In this document: one piece after another, positions 28,001 to 41,494 of the stretch | How the letters are laid out: each line of letters starts with the position of its first letter | Numbering within the stretch: position 1 is the first letter of the stretch | Assembly (NCBI GenBank): GCA_004123355.1 | Contig: SCHM01000002.1 | Coordinates: forward strand, 10,761,569 to 10,825,568 | Length of the DNA stretch: 64,000 nucleotides | Source of the DNA: Amphirosellinia nigrospora | Taxonomy: Eukaryota; Ascomycota; Sordariomycetes; Xylariales; Xylariaceae | Direction of reading: 5' to 3' | The notes under the pieces: model-generated | Seen by the model: only the letters and a program-made list of their open reading frames with translations | What the model was told of the DNA's origin: nothing | Database searches by the model: none | Made by a program: the position numbers and the translations under genes

Positions 28001-31000
28001 TATTATAAAATTAATTTATTATTTATATATATATTAATTTTTCCCGAAAAATATTATATATACGTTTAAATAGTTTATATATTTATTTTATTTTATTATT
28101 ATTTAATATATTTTAATAAATATTTATAATATTATATATTAGTTATTTTTATATATTTTTAAATTTATTTAATAAAAATTTATTTTAAAATTATATAAAT
28201 ATTATTAAAAAGTTTTAATAAATATTAATTTAATATTTATATAATATTTTTATATATTTTATATAAATATTAATTTTAAAAAATTATTATTTAAAATAAT
28301 ATAATATATTAATAATATATAATATATTTTAATTATTTATTTATATAATATTTATAATTATTTTATAATTAAATTTATAATTATTTTTAATTATAAATTT
28401 AAATTATTATAAATTTATTATATATTTAATAATAATAATAAAATTTTTAGATTTGTTTTAAAATAAATTATTTAATTTTATATTTTATATAAAATAATAT
28501 TTTATATAATTTTTTTATATAAAATATTTAAATTATTTATATAAATAGCGTAGTTTAATTTTATAAAATAGCTAGCTATTTTATATAACTAATATTAAAA
28601 AATAAATAGTTTATTATATATAATAAAAATATTATTTTTATTTTTTATATAATAATATTTTTATATTATTAAAATATATTTTTAAATAGTTTATATTTTT
28701 AAAAAAAATAAAAATAAAATAAAAATTTTAAAATATAAAATATTATATAGCTAATTTAATTATTAATTTTTATTATATTAATTAAAATTATTATATAGTT
28801 TTTATTAAAGCTTATTTTAATTATTTTAAAAGTTTAAATAATTTTAGCTTTTAAATTCTTTTATATATAAGTTTTTATTTATAGTTTTTTATAATAAAAA
28901 ATTTTAAAGCTTTTATATTTTAAATAAATTTTAATATTTTATATAATATTAATTATTAAATATAAATAAATTAAATAATTAATTTATAATTATCGATTAA
29001 TGTTTTTTTTTATATATAATATATAAATATATTATTATAATATATTATATAATATTTTTATTTTATATATTTAAATTTTTTTTTTTTTTTATTATATATA
29101 TTTAAATAGTTTTATATTTAATTAAATAAATTAAAAATTTTTAAAAGTTAGTTTATTTTTAAATATTATTTTATATATTAAAATATTAATTTTTCGTGCA
29201 AAACTTTTTTTAAAAAATATAATTAATTAATTAGTATTTTTTTTTAATAAATAAAATTTTTTATTTATATATAAATTTTTTAAAAAATTATTTATATAAT
29301 TTTAATTAATATATTATTTTTAAAAATTTTTAAAATATTATATAGTATTTTTATATCGTATAAAATAATAGTTAATTTAATTATATTATTAATTTATATA
29401 ATAAAAATTTTTATTTTTTATATAAAATTTAAATTATTAGGTTTTTTTTTTTTAAAAATATAAATAAAAGTTTAAAAAAAATTTTTTATATATAAGTTTT
29501 TAAAAAATAAATATTATTTTAAATTTTAAAATATTTTTATATACGTATATAATAATTATATTTAAATAAATTTTTTTAAATATTTTATTTAAATATTTTT
29601 TAAGCTTTAAATAGTTTATTAATTATAATTTTAATATTTTATATAAAAAAAATTTTTTTTTATTTATATATTTATATAAAATAATATTAATTTAATTAAT
29701 TTAATATTAATTATAGTTTATAATTATATTAAATATATATTTATAATATTATATGTTTTTTTTTATATATAATTAAAACTAATATAATATATATAATAAT
29801 TTTTATATAATTAGTTAATATTATAAAAATAATATAAAATTAATTTTTTATAATTTTAAGCTTATAATAATAATTAATAAATTTATATTTTATTATAAAA
29901 TAAATTATATAGCTTTTTAAATAATTTTTTTTTTTGCTAAGTTTTTAAAAAATTTAATATTTGCGATAAAATAGCTTTATTTTAAATATTATATATAAAA
30001 GATTTAAATCTTAAATAAAAATATTTTTATATTTAATATTATATAATAAATAAATTATTTTAAAGTTTAAAAAAATTTTTAAAAAACTAAATATTTTATT
30101 ATATATAAAAATATAGTATATTTTTTATTTATATAAAAAAAATTATTAACTAAAATAAATAATAAATAACGTTTAATAATTATAAAAAATTTTTAAAATT
30201 TTATTTTTAATATTTTATTTTTATATAATATTTTATTATTTAAAATTAAAAAGCTAGTTTTAGTTATATATATAAGTTATTTTGCGGTTATTTTTTTATT
30301 TATTTTTTTGTTTTTTTTTTTTTATTTTTTATTTAAAAAAAAAAATCGTAAAATTATTTTTATAAAAAAACTTTATTAATTTTAAAATTATTAATTTAAT
30401 ATAAAAAATATAAATATTGTCCGAAATAATTATATAAAATTTAAAATTTATATATTAAAATATTTATTTTTTATAAATTATATAATATAGTTTTTTTTTA
30501 ATTATTTTATAAGTTTTTAATTTAAAACGTTTTTTATATAAAAATATTATAAATTTTTTTAATAATTTAAATATTAATTTTATTAAATATTTTAAGTTTT
30601 ATTATTTTAAAGTTTTTTATTAATATTTTTTAAAAATTTTTTAAATTATATAAAATATAATTATATTTTATATATAAATATACTATTTATATATTAATTT
30701 ATTTTATAATAATTATTTTAAAGTTTTATAAAATATTTTTATATATATAAAAGTTAATAGTTTTTTATATAAAACTTAAAAATATATTAGTTTTTTAAGC
30801 GATTTTTTTAGCTATATTATTATATAAAATATTAGCTAAAAAAATAAAAAATTATTTTAGCTGCTTTTTCGAAAACGTAGCGTTTTTATATATTTAGTTA
30901 TATTAGCTATTATATAATTAGTTATTATTTTTTATTATATTCGAAAATATTATAAATAAAAAAATTATTAATTATATTATAAACTTTTATATAATTTATA

Positions 31001-31213
31001 TAATAATAATTAAAAAATAATATAATTATACGCTATTAATTAAACTTTTATATAAAATATAATATTAAAATATATTAAAATAATTAATTTTTTTTTTATT
31101 AATATAATATTAAAAAAACTAAAATATAATATAAAAACATAGCTTATATAATTAAATTTAAATTTTATTTTTATTTTTACTAATTTATATTTTTAGCTAA
31201 AAATATTAATTAA

Positions 31214-31487
31214 TATTAAATAGCTAAAAATATAATATTATATATATAATAATAAATAAAATAAATATTAATATATATTAATTTTTTTAAATTTATTATA
31301 AAAGCTAAACTTTCGTATAAAAAATTTTTTTATAAAAAAATTCTACTATATATATATTAATTAAATCGGGCAACATACTAGCTTAATTTTATTATATAAA
31401 TAGCTAATATTATAATTAATAATTAACTATTATATTAGTTAATACCGAAGTATTAATTTTATATATAAATAAACTATAATTATAATA
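31214..31487. repeat. B1 right LTR
   Basis: Begins TATTAAATAGCTA (TGTTAGGTAGCTA in the least mutated copy at 32368) and ends at the ATTTT duplication. More mutated than the left LTR. Confidence 0.82.
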
Positions 31488-32367
31488 ATTTTTAAAATAT
31501 TAATATAAAATTTAAAAAATTTAACAGAAAAATAATTAATAAAAAATTTTTTTAATAATATAATAATATTTTTAATTAAAATAAGCTAAAATAATATTTA
31601 AATATTATATATACTTTTTAAATATATTAAAAAAATAATAATATTATCGATAAAATAATAATAAAATAAAAAAAAAATAAAAAAATTTATTTATATATTT
31701 TTAAATATAACTAAAAAATTTATATATTTTATTAATATAATATTAAATTATTTTATATTATAAAAATTAATAATAAATTTATTTTTATAATTAAAATAAA
31801 TTAAAAATTAATAAAAAAAACTAGTTATATTAACGTAAATAATATAAGCTTTTTTACGAAAACTTCCGATTATTTTATTTTATAAAAAAAAAAAATAATT
31901 ATTAAAAATAATAATTTTATTAAACTATTATAAATTAATAATTATTTAGTTTTATTTATATTATAAATTTTTTTTTAAATAATAATATAAAATACGCGAA
32001 AAATATAGCTTTATTTATTTAAATTATATAATTTATTTTATAAAGTTTATTATAAATTTTATTAAAAATTTTTATATTTTTTTAATTAAAAAAATAAACT
32101 TTTATATTTAGTTTTATTTTTTATTAATTATTAATAAAAAAAATTTTAAACTATTTTATTTTTAAAATTAACTTTATTTTTATTTATTTTAAATATTATA
32201 AGCTTTAATAATCTTAATAAATTTAGTTATTTTAAAAGTTTTTTAATATAAATATAAATATTATTATTAATTATATTTTTAAAAAAATTATAAACTTTTA
32301 ATATTTAAAAAAAATATATTTTTAAAAGTTTAAGCTTAAAAAGCTTTTTTAATATTAATATATATAG

Positions 32368-32653
32368 TGTTAGGTAGCTAAGGGGTATAATATTATATAT
32401 AACAATAAATAAGATAAATATTTATATATATTGATTTATTTTTTCTAACTATTTATACGAAAGCTAGGCTTTTATATAAAGAATTTTTTTATATAAAAAA
32501 AATTTTGCTATAATATATTGTACAACCGAATTAAGCGGATATATTAGCCCAACTTTATTATATAAATAGCTAATATTATAATTAATAATTAGTTATTATA
32601 TAGTTAATATTAATATATTAATTTTATACGTAAATAATATTATAATTATAATA
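32368..32653. repeat. B2 left LTR
   Basis: Begins TGTTAGGTAGCTAAGGGG, the least mutated B terminus in the window, and ends near ATAATTATAATA. Confidence 0.82.
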
Positions 32654-32975
32654 TTAGCTTTTTTTTTAACTATAATATGCTTTTATACGATTATTTTTTT
32701 TAATAAAAAAATCTAAACGTAAAAAAAATATTAAATATATTATATAGTAAATATATAAATAATAAAACGTTTAATAATATATTAAATTATTATTTTTAAA
32801 GTATTTAATGCTTATATAATTATATATAAAAAAAAGTTAGTAAATATAAATAAAAAGCTAATTTAATATAATATTATATATAATTTTTTGTTTAATTTGT
32901 TAAATATTTTAAAAAATTAAATAATACGTTGTTTATGTTTATTATTATATATATAAGTTAAATTATTTTTATATT

Positions 32976-32976
<1 letters not shown>

Positions 32977-33006
<30 letters not shown>
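32977..33006. repeat. Poly(T) run of 30 in B2
   Basis: Uninterrupted T30, followed at 33020-33066 by a TA-rich tract. The corresponding B1 region (about 24806-24840) has interrupted T runs. Confidence 0.9.
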
Positions 33007-33009
<3 letters not shown>

Positions 33010-36000
33010 CGCGTATATTTATATTTATATATATATATATATATATACGCATATATACACTTTATATATATGCTTTAATTAATTTTACAAACTTTATATA
33101 ATATTAATCTAATAATTATTATATATAAACATAATATTAGTAGCAATATTAATAATAATATTAATAGTACTAATAATAATAGTAATATTATTATTATTAT
33201 TGCTATTATTATTATTATATATAAACTTTTTAAATTTTTTTAAATATATATTAATAAATAATTAAAGCAAAATCGCTATTAATATTAATAATAGCTGCTA
33301 TAAAACTTATTAATTTTATTAAAGTTTTTTATTTATATTTTACGCTTTTTATTTTTAGTAATATTATATAGTTTTAAAACTTTATATATTTAAAAAATAG
33401 CGGTGCTCTTAAAATTTATAGCTTTTTTATTAAAAATTAAACTTATAAAGCTTTATATTAATATTATATAAATATATATATTTTTATTTGTTTATTTTAT
33501 ATAAATAATTTTTAATATATATTTTAGCTAATTTATTTATTATATAATAAAACGAAAAAAATATAATTATTTTGTTTTTTATACGATATTATTTTTTAAA
33601 TATTATTAACTATTATTTTTACTAATATATAATAAAATTTATACGTTAAAAAAATATTTCTATATAATTTTTATTTAAAATTATAGCTAAATTATTATTT
33701 TATATTAAAATAGTTTATATATAATATATTAATTATTAAATATTCCGTTTAACTAATATTATATAGTACTAGGTTTTTAAAGTAGCGTTTATAGCGCTTA
33801 TATATAATAATTATATAATATTTATTATTTTTATTATATATAATTTAAGTTTAAGAAAAAAAAAAAGATAAAAATAAAAATTAATTGTATGTATTATTTT
33901 TAAAATATAAATTTTAATTGTTATTTTGCTATAATTTCTAACTTTTTTTATTTATATATAATATCTGCTTTTTTAAATGTTGTATGTAATATATCGTTTT
34001 TATATATACCCGGCTGCTATTTATTATATAACGTTTTTTATAGTTTTTTAATAAATATTTCGATTCGTAAAATAGCTTATTTATAAAAACTAAAGTTTTT
34101 AATATTTAATTTAATATATATTTAATAAATATATTAGCTAAATTATTTTTATTATTAATTTATTATATTTTAAAAATTTTTTTTTTTTATATAATTTTTA
34201 AAAAAATATAAATTTATTATTAATTTTTTTTTAAGTTATTTTAGTTTAATTAAATAATTATATAACGATTTAAAATTTAAATATAAATAATTAATATTAA
34301 AATAAATTAAATATTTTTATAATTTTTTAAATATATATAAAAAATAATAATATATTAAAACTATTAATTATATTATATAATTTATTAGCTAAAATATTTT
34401 ATATAATTTTTTATATTTATTTAAATTTTAATATATTATTATTTCGATTTTAAAATTTAAGTTTATTATATTTTTTATATAAGCTTTAATTATAAATATA
34501 ATAATAAATTTAAACTATAAAATTATATTTATATTTATAAATAATTTATTTATAAAAATAAAAAACTTTATATAATAAAAATCGAAAAAAATAAACATAA
34601 GCTTTTTAATAAATTATTTTTTGCTATTTAATTTATTTATTTAATATTTAATATTATATAATTATAATTTAATAATTTAAATTATAATATAAATTATACG
34701 TAGTTTTAAATTAATATATATTATTAATATATATTTTTTTAGCTTATTAAAAAATAAATTTAAATAAATTTTTTATATAAAAGTTAATTTTAATTAAATT
34801 TTAGTTTAGTTTTTTTAAATTATTATAATATTTTATTTATATAAAAAGATTTTTTTATTATTAACTTAAATAAATATTTAAAAATAAAATTTTTTTTAAT
34901 TTTATATAAAGTTTCGCTCGTTTAAATTTTTTTTTTCGCGCAATAAAAATTTAGCGTAATAAAGCTTAATATATTATCCGTTTATATTTAATTATTTTAA
35001 AATATTTAAATTATTATATATAATTAATAAATATAAATTATATATAAATATTTATATTTTAAGTTTTTTTAATAATATTAATAATATATTTTAAATTAAT
35101 ATAGTTTAAATTTAGCTAAACTATAAAAATTAATAATATATAAAATAATTTTAAAAAATATTTTTTTTTAGTTTTAAAAATAAATAAATATAAATATTAT
35201 ATAATAATTTATTTTTAATTAAACGTAAGCTTAAATAATATTTTTAAATTTATATAAAACTTTATAATTTTATATAAAAATAAAACTAAATATTAAAATT
35301 AACTATTAATTTATTTATTAAATTATTAATAATTAAATTAAAATAATATTTTTTAATTTATTATTATTTTTATATAATAAATTTAAACTTTTATATAGTT
35401 TTATAGTTTTTTTTTTAATTTTTATATAAATAAAATTTAAAAATATATTTTTTTTATAAATATTTAAGTTATATATAATAAATTTAAAATATTTCGTATA
35501 ATAAATTTATTAATTTTATTACGTTTAATTTTTTAAATAGTTTATTAAAAATTATAATAATTTTATTTATATATAGCTTAATTATTAATTTAAAAGCTTA
35601 TTTTTTTTTTTATTAAAAAAATCTATAATATTTAAATATTATATAATAAATAATTTAATATTATATAATAATAAAGCTAAGTTTTTTTTTTTAGCTAATT
35701 ATATTTTTTTTTAATAATTATTAGCTATATAAATTATATATTTTAGTTTAAATTATCCGTTTAAATATTTTCGTATAATAATATAATTTAATTTATATAT
35801 ATTAAAATATATTAATTTATTAATTAAAATTATAATTATATTTAATTTTTCGATTATTTTAATTTTATATAGTTTTTTTATTTTATTTTTTTTTATATTA
35901 AAATTTTATTTTAAAAAAAAATATAAATATATTATATAAAAATAATCTATTTTATTTATTAATCGTATAACTAATTTTAATTTTTATATAGTTTTTACGT

Positions 36001-39000
36001 AATATTTTTATTATTTTTTAAATAGTTATTATTTTTTATATATAAAAAAAATAAAAAAAACTTTTTATTAATATAAAAATAAGCTTTAAAAATTAAAAAA
36101 ATTAATATAAAACTATTAAATTTAATACTATTATTTAATATTTTTATTATTATTTATAAAATTAATTTATTATTTATATATATATTAATTTTTTCCCGAA
36201 AAATATTATATATATTTAATAATTTATATATTTATTTTATTTTATTTATTATTTAATATATTTTAATAAATATTTTATAATATTATATATTAATTATTTT
36301 AATAATTTTTTAAATTTATTTAATAAAAAATTTATTTTAAAATTATATATAATATTATTAAAAAGTTTTAATAAATATTAATTTAATATTTATATAATAT
36401 TTTTTATATATTTTATATAAATATTAATTTTAAAAAAATTACTGCTTAAAATATATAATAATATTAATAATATATAATACGTTTTAATTATTATTTATAT
36501 AATATTTATAATTATTTTATAATTAAATTTATAGTTATTTTAATTATAATTTAAATTATTATAAAGCTTTATTATACGTTTAATAATAATAATAAAATTT
36601 TAAATTTTTTTAAAATAAATTATTTAATTTTATATTTTACGTAAAATAATATTTTATATAATTTTTTTATATAAAAATATTTAAATCGTTTATATAAATA
36701 ATATAATTTAATTTTTATAAAATAATTAGCTATTTTATATAAGCTAATATTAAAAATAAATAATTTTATTTATATATAATAAAATATTATTTTATTTTTT
36801 ATATATAATATTTTTTATATTATTAAAATATATTTTTAAATAGTTTATATTTTTTAAAAAAATAAAAATAAAATAAAAATATTTAAAATATAAAATATTA
36901 TATAGCTAATTTAATTATTAATTTTTATTATATTAATTAAAATTATTATATAGTTTTTATTAAAGCTTATTTAGCTATTTTAAAAGTTTAAATAATTTTA
37001 GCTTTTAAGTTTTTTATATATAAATTTTTATTTATAGTTTTTATAATAAAAATTTTAAAGCTTTTATATTTTAAATAATATTTTAATATTTTATATAATA
37101 TTAATTATTAAATATAAACAAATTAAAATTAATTTATAATTATTAATTAAATATTTTTTTATATTAATATATAAATATATATTTATAATATATTATATAA
37201 TGTTTTTATTTTATATTCCGAATTTTTTTTTTTTTTTATTATATATATTTAAATAGCTTTTATATTTAATTAAATAAATTAAAATTTTTAAAAATTAATT
37301 TATTTTAAATATTTTTTATATATATTAAAATATTAGTTTTTATATAAAACTTTTTTTAAAAAATATAATTAATTAATTAGTATTTTTTTTTTAGTAAATA
37401 AAATATTTTTTATTTATATATAAATTTTTAAAAAATAAATATTTATATAATTTAATTAATATATTATTTTTAAAAATTTTAAAATATTATATAATATTAT
37501 ATTATATAAAATAATAATTAATTTAATTATATTATTATTATATAATATAAATTTTTATTTTTTATATAAAATATTAAATTATTAGGTTTTTTTTAACCCG
37601 AAAATATAAATAAAAATTTAAAAAAAATTTTTCGTATATAAGTTTTAAAAATAAATATTATTTTAAATTCTAAAAATATTTTTATACGTATATATAATTA
37701 TATTTAAATAAATTTTTTTAAATATTTTACTTTAAATATTTTTAAGCTTTAAATAATTTATTAATTATAACTTTTAATATTTTATATAAAAATAAATTTT
37801 TTTTTATTTATATATTTATATAAAATAATATTAGTTTAATTAGTTTAATATTAATTATAGTTTATAATTATATTAAAATATAATTTATAATATTATACGT
37901 TTTTTTTATATATAATTAAAACTAATATAATATATATAATAATTTTTATATAATTAATTAATATTATAAAAATATAATATAAACTAATTTTTTATAATTT
38001 TAAACTTATAATAATAATTAATAAAATTATATTTTATTATAAAATTATTATAGTTTTTTAAAATAGTTTTTTTTTTTTTATTAACTTTTTAAAAAAATCT
38101 AATATTTCGCGGATAAAATAACTTTATTTTAAATATTATACGTAAAAAAAATTTAAATTTTAAATAAAAATATTTTTATATTTAATATATAATAAATAAA
38201 TTATTTTAAAATTTAAAAAAATTTTAAAAAACTAAATTTTATTATATATTAAAAATATAATATATTTTTATTTATATAAAAATAAATTATTAACTAAAAT
38301 AAATAATAAATAATATTAATAGTTATAAAAAATTCTTAAAATTTTATTTTTAATATTTTATTTTTATATAATGTTTTATTATTTAAATTAAAAGCTAGCT
38401 TTTAGTTATATATATAAGTTATTTTACGGCTATTTTTTTATTTTTTTTATTTTTTTTTTTATTTGTTTTTTTATTTAAAAAAAAAATCGTAAAATTATTT
38501 TATCGTATAAAAAACTTTACTAATTTTAAAATTATTAATTTAATATAAAAAACGTAAATATTATTTAAAATAATTATATAAAAATTTAAAATTTATACGC
38601 TAAAATATATATTTTTTATAAATTGTATAATATAATTTTTTTTTAACTATTTATAAGTTTTTAATTTAAAACGCTTTTTATATAAAAATATTATAAATTT
38701 TTTAATAATTTAAATATTAATTTTATTAAATATTTTAAATTTTATTATTTCGAAATTTTTTATTAATATTTTTTAAAAGTTTTTTAAATTATATAAAATA
38801 TAACTATATTTTATATATAAATATATTATTTATATATTAATTTATTTTATAATAATTATTTTAAATTTTATAAAATATTTTTATACGTATAAAAGTTAAT
38901 AGTTTTTTATATAAAACTTAAAATTATACTAGTTTTTTAAACGATTTTTTTAGCTATATTATTATATAAAATATTAGCTAAAAAAATATAAAATTATTTT

Positions 39001-39354
39001 AATTATTTTTTCGAAAATATAACGTTTTTATATATTTATTTATATTAGTTATTATATAATTAATTATTATTTTTATTATATTCGAAAATATTACGGATAA
39101 AAAAATTATTAAATTATATTACGAATTTTATATAGTTCGTATAATAATAATTAAAAAATAGCATAATTATACGCTATTAATTAAATTTCCGTATAAAAAT
39201 ATAATATTAAATATATTAAAATAATTAATTTTTTTTTTTATTAATATAATATTAAAAAACTAAAATATAATATAAAAATATAGTTTATATAACTAAGTTT
39301 AAATTTTATTTTATTTTTACTAATTTATATTTTTTAATTAAAAATACTAATTAA

Positions 39355-39635
39355 TATTAAATAGCTAAAAAATATAATATTATATATAATAATAAATAAA
39401 ATAAATATTTATATATATCGATTTATTTTTTTAATTATTTATATAAAAGCTAAGCTTTTATATAAAGAATTTTTTATATAAAAAAAATTCTACTATAATA
39501 TATTATATAACTAAATTAAACGGATATACTAGCTTAACTTATTATACGAACAGTTAATATTATAATTAATAATTAGCTATTATATGCAATTAATACTAAT
39601 ATATTAACTTTATATATAAATAATATTATAATATA
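39355..39635. repeat. B2 right LTR
   Basis: Begins TATTAAATAGCTA and ends at the TATAG duplication. It aligns to the left LTR with mainly transition differences. Confidence 0.82.
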
Positions 39636-39659
39636 TATAGTTTTTTTAATAATAATATA

Positions 39660-41494
39660 ATATACATATATATTTTATATATATAAATATCTTGTATATT
39701 TTTTTATTTTTATACTTTTTATTTTTATTTTTAAATATTTTAATAATTAATAATAGCGCTATTATACGAAAAAAATAATTTATAGTTTATATTATAAGCT
39801 ATAAAACGCGACGAAAAATTATTATTATAACGCGCTATAAAAATTTATAACGATTTTTAGTTAATTTTTCGTACGCGCTACGATAGAATTTTATTAAAAT
39901 AAACTAAACGGCTAGTAATATATAAATTATTAAAATTCGAAAAAAAATTAATTATATAATATATATTTAACTTAAATTTATAAAGATTTCTGCTTAAATT
40001 AAATAATGTTAAAAATATAACTAATTAACTATTATATAAATAATATATTATTTATTAAAATTAATTAAGCTTTAAATTTTATATAATAATTATTTAACTT
40101 TTAAACGCGTTTTAACTACTAAATTAATTATTAATAAGTTTTATATAAAAATTTAATAAGTATTAAAAGTAGTTTAAGTTTATACGAAACGTAATTATAG
40201 CTAAAAGTATTTACGAAATAAATATTTATAATTTTAATGAAATAAAGTTTATAATAAGCTAAATATTGTTTAAAATAGTTATAACGTCGTATAAACGTTA
40301 TAAATAACTAAAAGCTATTTAATAAAATAATTAAAAATAAATAACTATTATTTATGCTATTTTATTATATAGCTATTTTATCTTATTATATATTATTTTA
40401 GCCGGGTTAATTTATTTATTTTTAATATAAAAATAGTTGTTTATTAATTAATTAAAAAATTAAAATAATAAAAAATAGCTAAACTATAAACAAAAAAAGT
40501 TTAAATTAGATTAAATATTTTAATTATTATATAACGCGTTATATAACGGGTATTTATTGCTTTTTAATTTTAAATAGCTATAAAAGTTATTATTTTATTA
40601 AATTTAAATCGTACGCTAAAAATATAAAATTATTATTTTTTATATATTTGTTTATTTATTATATAAACTTTAGCTTTTAAATATTAGTTATTTTAGTTTT
40701 TTAAAATAATTATATAGTAAATAAATTAATAAATTAGCTTAAGTTTATATTATTTATATTAAAAAAAAGATTTTTTTGCATTATTTTATATTATATATAA
40801 TACTATAATAATATTAGAAAATATTAAAAAAAGTTTTCGAAAGGCTGGCTTTATTTTATACGATTTAAAGTATATTATTTATAACTTTTGCTTAAAAATT
40901 TAACTAAAATATTTTTAAAGTTATTTAATAAACTTTAGATTTAAAAGTTATAAATATTTTATAACGTAAAAAATACTAAATTATAAGCTTAATATATTAA
41001 ATATAAAGTTATATAATATTAAAATAGTTTTTTTATAATTATTTTAAATATAATTAATTAATTACGAAAAAGATAAATATATTAAGATATTAAATTATAT
41101 TATTTTAATTTAAAATAGTTAAATTTTAAAAAGCAAATTATAAATTAAGCTAATATTATTATATAAAAAAAAAACGGATTTAAGTTAAAAAAATATATTT
41201 ATTATATTAAAAAATTAATTAAAAGATTAAAAAGCTATTAAAGCTAAATAAATAATAAAGTACGGTTAAATAGTCGTTATATAAAAAAAGGTGTTATAAA
41301 TAAATAGTGCTATAAGATTTACGGCGAGCCTGGATATAATGCGTATATATATTAAAATAAAATAGAAATATTTAGCAAAAGCGATTCCAATTAATTTTAA
41401 TTGATTTTTATATTATTATTAAATTATATTATTCGTATAAAGGTATAAAAAAGTATATAGGATGCTTATATATATAAATGTTTGTATAATACGT
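39660..41494. mobile_element. TA-flanked DNA transposon, about 1.8 kb, Tc1/mariner-Fot1-like
   Basis: 1835 bp inserted at a TA in A1, with TA at both sides (39658-39659 and 41495-41496). Flanking A1 sequence rejoins to match A0 at 47130-47150. The ends form imperfect inverted repeats of roughly 60 bp: left ATTTTATATATATAAATATCTTG versus the reverse complement of the right, CATTTATATATATAAGCATCCT. TA duplication and size fit fungal Fot1/pogo-type elements (known family length near 1.9 kb), but I did not find a readable transposase motif, so the class is inference. It starts only 19 bp from the B2 duplication. Confidence 0.72.

Larger units (their letters stand above)
24198..31487. mobile_element. 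LTR retrotransposon B1, nested in A1
   Basis: 7290 bp with direct terminal repeats at 24198-24478 and 31214-31487 and a 5-bp TSD, ATTTT (24193-24197 and 31488-31492), inside the A1 RT region. Removing it restores the A1 sequence to match A3 near 50385. The copy at 32368 aligns along its length. A purine run read on the minus strand directly abuts the left repeat, which hints that the element points leftward. I could not recognise RT or integrase motifs, so Copia versus Gypsy is open. Strong RIP throughout. Confidence 0.85.
32368..39635. mobile_element. LTR retrotransposon B2, nested in A1
   Basis: 7268 bp with LTRs 32368-32653 and 39355-39635 and a perfect 5-bp TSD, TATAG (32363-32367 and 39636-39640). 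It aligns along its length, in the same orientation, with B1, from which it is separated by about 880 bp of A1. Sequence across the empty site matches A3 near 51288 and A0 near 47120. No intact frame. Same orientation and classification caveats as B1. Confidence 0.86.
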
